Below are positions 54,830 to 64,000 of a stretch of 64,000 bases of DNA, one piece after another. The notes beneath the pieces were generated by a model. The model made no database searches and was not told the DNA's origin. It worked only from the letters and a program-made list of their open reading frames with translations. Positions within the stretch are counted from its first letter, which is position 1; every line of letters begins with the position of its first letter. The DNA comes from Streptomyces sp. SAI-127 (GTDB taxonomy: Bacteria > Actinomycetota > Actinomycetes > Streptomycetales > Streptomycetaceae). The DNA lies in the NCBI RefSeq assembly GCF_029894425.1, contig NZ_JARXYJ010000001.1, positions 3,472,001 to 3,536,000 on the forward strand, in the 5' to 3' direction. The translations under genes were made by a program, and so were the position numbers.

Positions 54830-54868
54830 GGGCGGTACCCGGAACGAAGGCATTTCCGGGTACCGCCC
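54830..54868 (+). terminator. terminator after second M4 protease
   Basis: A perfect 15-bp stem (gggcggtacccggaa / ttccgggtaccgccc) with a 9-base loop lies 21 bases beyond the protease stop. The next gene's -10 box begins at its last base. Confidence 0.75.
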
Positions 54869-54874
54869 TACTCT
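54869..54874 (+). promoter_or_regulatory. -10 element for leaderless DUF1990 transcript
   Basis: TACTCT ends eight bases before the DUF1990 ATG and abuts the preceding terminator stem. No ribosome site is present, which fits a leaderless mRNA. Confidence 0.45.
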
Positions 54875-54882
54875 TGGGTCCC

Positions 54883-55392
54883 ATGTCCTTCACGTACGAC
54901 GACGTCGGCGCGACCCGGCGGAGCGGTTTCTGCCCGCCCGGCTTCCACCCCCTGCACGTACGCACCCGCATAGGCGAGGGTCACGACGTCTTCCAGAAGG
55001 CCTCCGAGGCGGTCCTGACCTGGGAGATGCACCGCGCCCTGGGCGTGGGCATCGACGCCACCGCGGACCGCGCGGCCCCCGACGTGGACGTCACGGTCAC
55101 CCTCGCGGGCGTCATCAGGGCCCCCTGCCGAGTCGTCTGGACGGTCGAGGAACACCGCCGCGCGGGCTGGGCCTACGGCACCCTCACCGGCCACCCCGAA
55201 TCCGGCGAGGAGTCCTTCGTCGTCGACCGCACGGGTGACGGGACGGTGTGGCTGACGGTGTCGGCGTTCAGCCGCGCCGCCAAGTGGTACGCCCGGGCGG
55301 GGGGCCCGGCGACCCGGGGGCTGCAGCACGCGTACGCGCGGAAGTGCGGGACGGCGCTGCGGAAACTGTGCGGCGGGGAGGACGCGGGCTGA
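54883..55392 (+). CDS. DUF1990 family protein
   Basis: A 169-residue soluble protein that matches DUF1990 along its whole length: SFTYDDVGATR at the start, GFHPLHVRTRIGEGHDVFQ near residue 25 and a closing QHAYARKCGTALRKL. The fold is presumed to be of the START/SRPBCC-like kind, so a small-ligand role is possible, but nothing is established. It is convergent with glgP, whose end is 30 bases away. Confidence 0.87.
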   Translation: MSFTYDDVGATRRSGFCPPGFHPLHVRTRIGEGHDVFQKASEAVLTWEMHRALGVGIDATADRAAPDVDVTVTLAGVIRAPCRVVWTVEEHRRAGWAYGTLTGHPESGEESFVVDRTGDGTVWLTVSAFSRAAKWYARAGGPATRGLQHAYARKCGTALRKLCGGEDAG

Positions 55393-55422
55393 GCGGAGAG
55401 GCCCGGCCCGCGTCCCCGCGGT

Positions 55423-58041
55423 TCACCGCAGGAGCACCCCCGCCCCCTCCACCACCTCCTCCGAAGGCACCGCCACCAGCCCCAGCTCCGCGCCCGACAC
55501 CAGCAGTCGGTGCGAGGGCAGGATGCGGACCGTGTAGCCGAAGGGTCCGGTGCGGTCCAGGGACAGCGGGCCCTCGTAGACCCACCGGCCCTCCGCGTCC
55601 GGGCCGCCGACCGACTTCAGCGGGACCGTCGCCGCGTCCGCGATGCGGTCCTCCTCGTCCACCCGGCCGGAGACCGCCTGGATCTCCACGTCGTCCGGGC
55701 CGAGGGCGCCGAGGCCCACGTGGACCCTGAGGCCGAGCGTGGTGCCGAGTTCGGCCGTGGTGGTCGCGGCCGTGGTCTCCACGTGGTCGACCGTCACGCC
55801 GTGCCACTCCCCCCGCACCCGGGACTTCCACTCCGCGAGTTCTCGCGCCACGTCCGGGGCCATCGTGCGGTGGGCCTGGGCCGCCGGGGCATACAGGCGT
55901 TCGACGTACTCGCGGACCATGCGGCCGGCCAGGACCTTCGGGCCCAGCAGGGTGAGCGTCTGGCGGACCATCTCGATCCAGCGGTCGGGGAGGCCTCCCT
56001 GTCCGTGCTCGTAGAAGCGGGGGGTCACCCGCTGTTCGAGGAGGTCGTAGAGGGCGTCGGCCTCTATGTCGTCACGGCGGTCGGGGTCGGTCCCCACGCC
56101 GTCCGCCGTCGGGATCGCCCAGCCGAAGTCGGGCTGGAACCACTCGTCCCACCAGCCGTCCAGGACGGAGAGGTTGAGGCAGCCGTTCAGCGCCGCCTTC
56201 ATCCCGCTCGTGCCGCACGCCTCCAGCGGCCGCAGCGGGTTGTTGAGCCAGATGTCGCAGCCCGGGTACAGCTTCTGCGCCATCGCCATGCCGTAGTCGG
56301 GCAGGAAGACGATCCGGTGGCGGACCCGTGGGTCGTCCGCGAACCGCACCAGCTCCTGGACCAGGCGCTTGCCGCCGTCGTCCGCCGGGTGCGCCTTGCC
56401 CGCCACCACGATCTGGATCGGGCGTTCGGGGTGCAGCAACAGGTCCATCAGCCGGTCGCGGTCCCGCAGCATCAGGGTCAGCCGCTTGTACGACGGGACG
56501 CGGCGCGCGAATCCGATCGTGAGGACGTCGGGGTCCAGCACGCCGTCGATCCAGCCCAGCTCCGCCGTCCCGGCGCCGCGTTGCCGCCAGGAGGCCCGCA
56601 GCCGGTCCCGTACCTCCACCACCAGCTGCTCCCGCAGAGAGCGGCGCAGTTCCCAGACGTCCTGGTCGGGGATGTCGCCCACGGCGTCCCAGCGGTCCGA
56701 GCCGCCGACGGTCAGCGCGTCCTCGGTGCGCTGGGCGCCGATCTGCCGGGCACCGAGCCGGAACACCTCGGGCGCGACCCAGGTCGGGGCGTGCACCCCG
56801 TTGGTCACGGAGGTGATCGGCACCTCCTCGGGGTCGAATCCCGGCCAGAGTCCGGAGAACATCTCCCGGCTGACCTGCCCGTGCAGCAGCGAGACCCCGT
56901 TGGCGCGTTGGGCGAGGCGCAGGCCCATCACGGCCATGTTGAAGAGGTTGGGTTCGCCGCCGGGGTAGGTCTCCATGCCCAGGGCGAGGATCCGGCCCAC
57001 GTCTATGCGCGGGAGCTCGGCGTCGGGACCGAAGTGCCGGGCGACCAGCTCCCGGTCGAAGCGGTCGATGCCGGCCGGGACGGGGGTGTGCGTGGTGAAG
57101 ACGGTCCCCGCCCGGACCGCCTCCAGGCCGGCGTCGAAGTCCAGCCCCTGGTCGCAGAGTTCGGCGATCCGCTCCAGGCCGAGGAAGCCGGCGTGCCCCT
57201 CGTTGGTGTGGAAGACCTCGGGGCCGGCGTGGCCGGTCAGCCGGCAGTACGTCCGTACGGCGCGGACACCCCCTATCCCCAGCAGCATCTCCTGGAGCAG
57301 GCGGTGTTCGCTGCCGCCGCCGTAGAGCCGGTCGGTCACCCCGCGTTCGCCGAGGTCGTTCTCCTCGACGTCGGAGTCCAGCATCAGCAGGGGAACCCGG
57401 CCGACCTGGGCGAGCCAGATCCGGGCGTGCAGCTGCTTGCCGCCGGGAAGGGCCAGCGACACCTGTGCCGGGGTGCCGTCGGCCTCCCTCAGCAGCGCCA
57501 CCGGCAGCTCGTTGGGGTCCAGGACCGGGTAGTGCTCCTGCTGCCAGCCGTCCCGGGACAGGGACTGGCGGAAGTAGCCGTGGCGGTACAGCAGACCGAC
57601 GCCGATCAGCGGTACGCCCAGGTCACTGGCCGCTTTCAGATGGTCGCCCGCCAGGATTCCCAGGCCGCCTGAGTACTGCGGCAGGGCGGCCGTGACGCCG
57701 AACTCGGGCGAGAAGTAGGCGACGGCGGCGGGGAGTTCACCGGTGTGGGTCTGGTACCAGCGCTCCCCGGTGACGTAGTCGTGGAGATCGTCGGCGACCG
57801 CGGTGAGCCGGCGCAGGAAGCGGCGGTCCTCGGCGAGCTCGGCGAGCCGGGCGGGCCGCACGCTGCCGAGCAGCCGTACGGGATCACCGCCCGACGCGGC
57901 CCAGTGCTCCGGATCGACGGACTGGAAGAGATCACGCGTCTCCGCGTGCCAGGACCAGCGCAGATTGCGCGCCAAGTCGCTCAGCGGCCGGAGGGGCTCG
58001 GGCAGTACGGGTCGGACGGTGAATCGACGGATAGCCTTCAC
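55423..58041 (-). CDS. glgP: alpha-glucan phosphorylase
   Basis: A GT35 phosphorylase that releases glucose 1-phosphate from alpha-glucan. The 872-residue protein has the N-terminal DUF3417 part (LPEPLRPLSDLARNLRWSW), the glucan phosphorylase core with EYFSPEFGV-like AYFSPEFGVTAALPQYSGG near residue 115, and the late CGTSGMKAALNGCLNLS near residue 600 in the position of the PLP region. This is the long actinobacterial type. GTG at 58041 begins the family N-terminus. Divergent from the S8 protease. Confidence 0.95.
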   Translation of the reverse strand: MKAIRRFTVRPVLPEPLRPLSDLARNLRWSWHAETRDLFQSVDPEHWAASGGDPVRLLGSVRPARLAELAEDRRFLRRLTAVADDLHDYVTGERWYQTHTGELPAAVAYFSPEFGVTAALPQYSGGLGILAGDHLKAASDLGVPLIGVGLLYRHGYFRQSLSRDGWQQEHYPVLDPNELPVALLREADGTPAQVSLALPGGKQLHARIWLAQVGRVPLLMLDSDVEENDLGERGVTDRLYGGGSEHRLLQEMLLGIGGVRAVRTYCRLTGHAGPEVFHTNEGHAGFLGLERIAELCDQGLDFDAGLEAVRAGTVFTTHTPVPAGIDRFDRELVARHFGPDAELPRIDVGRILALGMETYPGGEPNLFNMAVMGLRLAQRANGVSLLHGQVSREMFSGLWPGFDPEEVPITSVTNGVHAPTWVAPEVFRLGARQIGAQRTEDALTVGGSDRWDAVGDIPDQDVWELRRSLREQLVVEVRDRLRASWRQRGAGTAELGWIDGVLDPDVLTIGFARRVPSYKRLTLMLRDRDRLMDLLLHPERPIQIVVAGKAHPADDGGKRLVQELVRFADDPRVRHRIVFLPDYGMAMAQKLYPGCDIWLNNPLRPLEACGTSGMKAALNGCLNLSVLDGWWDEWFQPDFGWAIPTADGVGTDPDRRDDIEADALYDLLEQRVTPRFYEHGQGGLPDRWIEMVRQTLTLLGPKVLAGRMVREYVERLYAPAAQAHRTMAPDVARELAEWKSRVRGEWHGVTVDHVETTAATTTAELGTTLGLRVHVGLGALGPDDVEIQAVSGRVDEEDRIADAATVPLKSVGGPDAEGRWVYEGPLSLDRTGPFGYTVRILPSHRLLVSGAELGLVAVPSEEVVEGAGVLLR

Positions 58042-58333
58042 TTGCCACCTCAGCGCGTTCGCTGGAGGACGCACGGCGGTGTGCGTCGTCGTCTCCGACA
58101 ACGGTATCGGCGTTGATGTCGCCCGTGGTGGGGGCTGCACCCCAGGACCGGTCCGAAAATCGCCGCAACCTCCCCACATCCCCCATAGCCGATATGGCCG
58201 ATTCCACCCCCACAGGCGTTCTTGTCGTACTTCACACCGCACGAGAGGCTTCCCCATGGCGTGCAGGCCGGCGCCGGGTGCACCCGGCGGCCCACGGCTG
58301 CCGTACGCCGAGCTGAGGAGGGGAACTCAAGTC

Positions 58334-59536
58334 ATGGCACGGACGCGAGAACGGCGTCTGCGCTGGGTGGGGGGCCTGACCGCGGTGAGCTGTACCGCCG
58401 CACTTTCGGCCATCACCCTGCCCGCGCACGCCGCACCGGAGGGGCGGATACTCGGCGCCGGAGAGCCCGGTTCCGTCAGCGGGAGTTACCTGGTGACACT
58501 CAAGGGGGGAACGAAGGCTCCGTCGGCGACCGGAAAAGGCCTCGCCGAGAAGTACGGGGCGAGAATCAGCCATACCTACGGCACGGTACTCAACGGTTAC
58601 GCGATCCGGGCCGACGAGAGACAGGCCAGGCGGCTCGCGGCGGACTCACGGGTCGCCTCGGTCGTCCAGGACACCCGGGTGACCCTGGAGAACACCCAGA
58701 AGAACCCGCCGTCCTGGGGCCTGGACCGCCTCGACCAGCCGAAGCTGCCGCTGGACAGGTCCTACACCTGGCCGGAGTCGGCGGGCGCCAGGACGACGGT
58801 CTACGTGATCGACACGGGCATCCGGATCTCCCACAAGGACTTCGGGGGGCGGGCGGCCTACGGCTGGGACTTCGTCGGGGGCGACAGATCGGCGGGTGAC
58901 GGCAACGGCCACGGCACCCACGTGGCGGCCACCGTCGCCGGCACCAGGTACGGCGTCGCCAAGAAGGCGAAGGTGGTGGCCGTACGTGTCCTCGACAACA
59001 ACGGCTCGGGCACGACCGCCCAGGTCATCGCCGGTATCGACTGGGTGACGAAGAACGCGCGGAAGCCGGCGGTCGCCAACCTCAGCCTGGGCGGCTATCA
59101 CAACGCCCAGCTGGACGCCGCCGTCCGCACCTCCATCGCGTCCGGGGTGACCTACGCGGTCGCCGCGGGCAACGACGGTCTGCCGGCCGGGCTCTACTCG
59201 CCCGCCGGCGTGCCGCAGGCGATCACGGTCGGCGCGACCGACACGAAGGACACCCGGGCGGGCTTCTCCAATTACGGATCCGCCCTCGACCTGTTCGCAC
59301 CAGGGGTCTCGATCACTTCCGCGGGCATCACGAGCGACACCGCCAGGGCGACCTACTCGGGTACGTCGATGGCGACCCCGCACGTGGCGGGCACGGCCGC
59401 GCTGTACCTCGCCGGCCACCCGAAGGCCACTCCGGCACAGGTTGGCAAAGCGCTGGTGAAGCTGGCGGCCACCGGGAAGGTGTCCGGTAGGGGGCTCGGT
59501 TCACCGAACAAAGTCCTGCAGATCCCTGGTTCCTAG
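58334..59536 (+). CDS. secreted S8 family subtilisin-like serine peptidase
   Basis: A 400-residue secreted protease. Signal peptide at residues 1-37, an I9-type propeptide inhibitor (about 50-115, SYLVTLKGG), and the subtilase domain with catalytic Asp160 in VIDTGI, His193 in GHGTHVA and Ser345 in [19 protein letters not shown] precedes the ATG. It sits between glgP and glgE, which are in other respects one pathway, and is followed by a strong terminator. Confidence 0.94.
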   Translation: MARTRERRLRWVGGLTAVSCTAALSAITLPAHAAPEGRILGAGEPGSVSGSYLVTLKGGTKAPSATGKGLAEKYGARISHTYGTVLNGYAIRADERQARRLAADSRVASVVQDTRVTLENTQKNPPSWGLDRLDQPKLPLDRSYTWPESAGARTTVYVIDTGIRISHKDFGGRAAYGWDFVGGDRSAGDGNGHGTHVAATVAGTRYGVAKKAKVVAVRVLDNNGSGTTAQVIAGIDWVTKNARKPAVANLSLGGYHNAQLDAAVRTSIASGVTYAVAAGNDGLPAGLYSPAGVPQAITVGATDTKDTRAGFSNYGSALDLFAPGVSITSAGITSDTARATYSGTSMATPHVAGTAALYLAGHPKATPAQVGKALVKLAATGKVSGRGLGSPNKVLQIPGS

Positions 59537-59551
59537 GGGATGTGTCCGAAC

Positions 59552-59585
59552 ACCGGCCCCGTTCGGCAAGAACGGGGCCGGTTTT
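59552..59585 (+). terminator. intrinsic terminator after S8 peptidase
   Basis: A 12-bp perfect stem (accggccccgtt / aacggggccggt) with an 8-base loop is followed by TTTTG. It separates the protease from the glgE operon. Confidence 0.85.
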
Positions 59586-59752
59586 GTGTAAAGACATACG
59601 CGCGAGTAGTTAACAAAGTGCCGGATTGCCTACCCGAATAGGGTGGGAAGGCTCCTGCGGTACACGCCTCAGGTAGGTTCACCGGTACGCCACGCAGGAC
59701 CCCCTCCCCACATCCATCCGCCCACCCAAAGTTGACGCGGACAGGAGCGGTC

Positions 59753-61839
59753 ATGCCCGCCACGCACCACTCGTCAGCACCCCCGACGTCCAGCACCGAC
59801 GCATCCACCACGCGTCCCCTCGACCCCGGCCCACCGCGCCAGGAGCGACCCTCCACACCAGCGGGACCGGCTCCGGCCATCGGGCGCATACCCGTCCTCG
59901 ACGTCCGCCCGGTGGTCCAGCGCGGGCGCCGGCCCGCCAAGGCGGTCACCGGCGAGACGTTCGAGATCTCGGCCACCGTGTTCCGTGAGGGCCATGACGC
60001 GGTCGCCGCGAATGTCGTACTGAAGGATCCGGAAGGCCGCGCCGGACCGTGGACCCCCCTGCACGAACTGACCCCCGGCACCGATCGCTGGGGTGCCACC
60101 GTCACCGCCGGCAGCCCGGGTCTGTGGACCTTCACCGTCGAGGCCTGGGGCGACCCCGTCACCACCTGGCGGCACCACGCCCAGATCAAGATCCCGGCGG
60201 GCATGGACACCGAGCTGGTCCTGGAGGAGGGCGCCCGGCTCTACGAGCGGGCCGCCGCCGGCGTGCCCGACGACGGCCGCAACGGCGTGATCCTCGCGGC
60301 CATCCGCGCCCTCCGCGACGACACCCGGCCCGCCGCCGCCCGTCTCGCGGCCGCGTTGACGCCCGAGGTGGACGAGGTACTGGCGCGATACCCCCTGCGG
60401 GAGTTGATCACGGCGTCGGAGACGCTGCCGCTGCTGGTGGAGCGGGAGCGGGCGCTGTTCGGGTCGTGGTACGAGTTCTTCCCCCGCTCGGAGGGCACGC
60501 CGCAGCGGCCGCACGGCACGTTCCGTACCGCGGCGCGGCGGCTGCCGGCGATCGCGGCGATGGGTTTCGACGTGGTCTATCTGCCGCCGATCCACCCGAT
60601 CGGCAGCACCTTCCGCAAGGGCCGCAACAACACCCTGTCCGCCGGTCCCGACGATGTGGGCGTGCCGTGGGCGATCGGCTCGCCGGAGGGCGGCCATGAC
60701 GCGGTGCACCCGGACCTGGGCACGCTCGAGGACTTCGACTGGTTCGTGCAGGAGGCCGGGAAACTGGGTCTGGAGATCGCGCTGGACTTCGCCCTGCAGT
60801 GCTCGCCGGATCATCCCTGGGTGCACAAGCACCCGGAGTGGTTCCACCACCGCCCGGACGGCACCATCGCCTACGCGGAGAACCCGCCCAAGAAGTACCA
60901 GGACATCTACCCGATCGCCTTCGACGCCGACCTGGAAGGCCTGATCGCGGAGACGCTGCGGGTGCTGCGGCACTGGATGGACCACGGGGTGCGGATCTTC
61001 CGGGTGGACAACCCGCACACCAAGCCGGTGGTGTTCTGGGAGCGGGTGATCGCGGACATCAACGCCGGCGACCCGGACGTGATCTTCCTGGCCGAGGCGT
61101 TCACCCGCCCGGCGATGATGCACACCCTGGCCCAGATCGGCTTCCAGCAGTCCTACACCTACTTCACCTGGCGCACCACCAAGGAAGAACTCACCGAGTA
61201 CCTGAGCGAGCTCTCCGGTGAGGCGGCCTCCTACATGCGGCCGAACTTCTTCGCCAACACCCCCGACATCCTGCACGAGTTCCTCCAGCACGGCGGCCGT
61301 CCCGCGTTCGCCCTGCGCGCGGTGCTGGCGGCGACCCTCTCGCCGACCTGGGGCATCTACTCCGGCTACGAACTCGCCGAGAACACCCCGGTGCGGGAGG
61401 GCAGCGAGGAGTACCTGAACTCGGAGAAGTACCAGCTCAAGGCCCGCGACTGGGACAGCCCCGACAGCCTCGCCCCCCTGATCACCCAGCTCAACACGAT
61501 CAGGCGGGACAACCCGGCCCTGCGGCAGTTGCGCGACCTCCACTTCCATCACTCGGACAAGGATTCGGTGATCGCGTACTCGAAGCGGAGCGGCTCGAAC
61601 ACGGTTCTGGTGGTCGTGAACCTCGATCCGCACCACACCCAGGAGGCCACGGTCTCGTTGGACATGCCGCAACTCGGCCTGGAATGGCACGAGTCGGTGC
61701 CGGTGCGCGACGAGCTCACCGGCGAGACCTATCACTGGGGCAGGGCGAACTACGTGCGTCTGGAACCGGGCACTCGCCCCGCGCACATCCTCACCGTCCT
61801 GCGACCGTCCACCCCGCAGATCGGAGGGTCACCCACAAC

Positions 61840-61843
<4 letters not shown>
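59753..61843 (+). CDS. glgE: alpha-1,4-glucan:maltose-1-phosphate maltosyltransferase
   Basis: GlgE adds maltose units from maltose 1-phosphate to alpha-glucan. The 696-residue GH13_3 protein has the N-terminal domain (about residues 45-150), a long helical part, and the barrel with nucleophile Asp in [11 protein letters not shown] and acid Glu in [26 protein letters not shown] near residue 285 is characteristic. A 40-residue Pro/Ser/Thr-rich head precedes the fold. AGGAG is upstream of the ATG. Coupled to treS by ATGA. Confidence 0.96.
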
Positions 61844-63540
<1,697 letters not shown>

Positions 63541-63636
63541 CCGACGAGGACCCGGGCGAGGCGGTTTCCACCGCCCCGCCCGGGGCACGCATCAGTAACA
63601 CCCCGATCAGCCAGCCCGGGGAAAGGACGCCACGCC

Positions 63637-64000
63637 ATGTCGGAAGCCGTCACCCGTACCGCCACGACAAGTCCAGGCCTCCTCGCCTCCCTTGATCCAC
63701 TTCTGCGCGAGTGGTTGCCGCGGCAGCGCTGGTTCGCGGGCAAGGGGCGCCCGGTCACCGGGTTCTCGCTGGTGGCGGCCACCGAGCTGCTGCCTCCCAC
63801 GGCCAAGCTCGGTCTGTACCACCTGCTGGTCCGCGCCCACCAGCCGCTCACCGTGGGCGCCCCGACGCACCCCGGGGACTGCTACCAGCTGCTCATAGGC
63901 CTGCGCGAGGCGCTGCCGCCCCGGCTGGCGCCCGCGCTGATCGGTCATGTCGAGGAGGGCCCGCTCACCGGCCGTACCGCGTACGACGCCCTCTACGACC
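63637..64000 (+). CDS. mak: maltokinase, 5' part (cut by window end)
   Basis: The first 121 codons of the maltokinase that phosphorylates maltose from TreS to maltose 1-phosphate for GlgE. The N-terminal LREWLPRQRWFAGKGRPV is the signature of the Mak/Pep2 N-terminal domain, and QLLIGLREALPPRL follows. GAAAGGA precedes the ATG. It lies 96 bases after treS in the same direction. The rest, and a likely glgB, lie beyond the window. Confidence 0.92.
   Translation, partial: MSEAVTRTATTSPGLLASLDPLLREWLPRQRWFAGKGRPVTGFSLVAATELLPPTAKLGLYHLLVRAHQPLTVGAPTHPGDCYQLLIGLREALPPRLAPALIGHVEEGPLTGRTAYDALYD

Overview
The window looks like a chromosomal segment of a Streptomyces or very close relative. The DNA is strongly GC-rich with a G/C third-position bias, start codons are often GTG, stop/start overlaps of ATGA or GTGA type are common, TTA codons are rare, and the gene set (GlgE alpha-glucan pathway, tandem M4 neutral proteases, twin-arginine and lipoprotein exports, a glycine-riboswitch gcv operon) is typical of that genus. 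I see no rRNA, tRNA, CRISPR array, transposase or phage module. Most of the window reads as core chromosome with local scars.

Left part (1-14.2 kb): a DUF427 protein, an alpha/beta hydrolase, the tRNA thiolation gene mnmA and its likely sulfur donor, a cysteine desulfurase. These last two are separated by a TAT-exported amidase and a small LysR-SDR-oxidoreductase locus in which the SDR gene is wrecked by a micro-inversion, a deletion and a frameshift. Then come small membrane proteins, a TetR regulator with a long palindromic operator, a low-complexity lipoprotein, a WYL regulator, a thioesterase, a membrane-anchored esterase, a TRIC-type channel protein and a secreted M1 aminopeptidase with a TTA codon.

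14.2-28.1 kb: a peptide ABC importer operon (permease, binding protein, permease, two ATPases), two SseB-family proteins and a P-loop kinase-like protein, then a tandem glycine riboswitch leading into gcvT-gcvH-glyA-sdaA (glycine cleavage T and H proteins, serine hydroxymethyltransferase, serine deaminase). gcvP is not here.

28.2-37.2 kb: a GH25 lysozyme, a MOSC protein, a GntR/FadR remnant, an EF-hand protein, a GNAT acetyltransferase, a beta-propeller lipoprotein coupled to a polysaccharide deacetylase, a HATPase_c (anti-sigma-like) protein with a TTA codon, an enoyl-CoA hydratase and two paralogous lipoprotein L,D-transpeptidases.

37.4-50.6 kb: glgX, then a four-gene ABC-2 efflux plus NarL-type two-component operon. 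Divergent from it are four consecutive ABC half-exporters forming two heterodimer-like pairs. The second pair is mirror-degenerate: one subunit has lost Walker A, Q-loop, Walker B Asp and H-loop but keeps LSGGQ, while the other keeps those motifs and has lost LSGGQ. The first half-exporter carries an in-frame palindromic repeat between its membrane and ATPase domains.

50.8-64 kb: two tandem M4 metalloproteases (the first with a frameshifted C-terminal P-domain), a DUF1990 protein, alpha-glucan phosphorylase glgP, a subtilisin-like protease, and glgE-treS-maltokinase (cut by the window end). glgP, glgX, glgE, treS and the kinase together make and break alpha-glucan through maltose 1-phosphate and trehalose.
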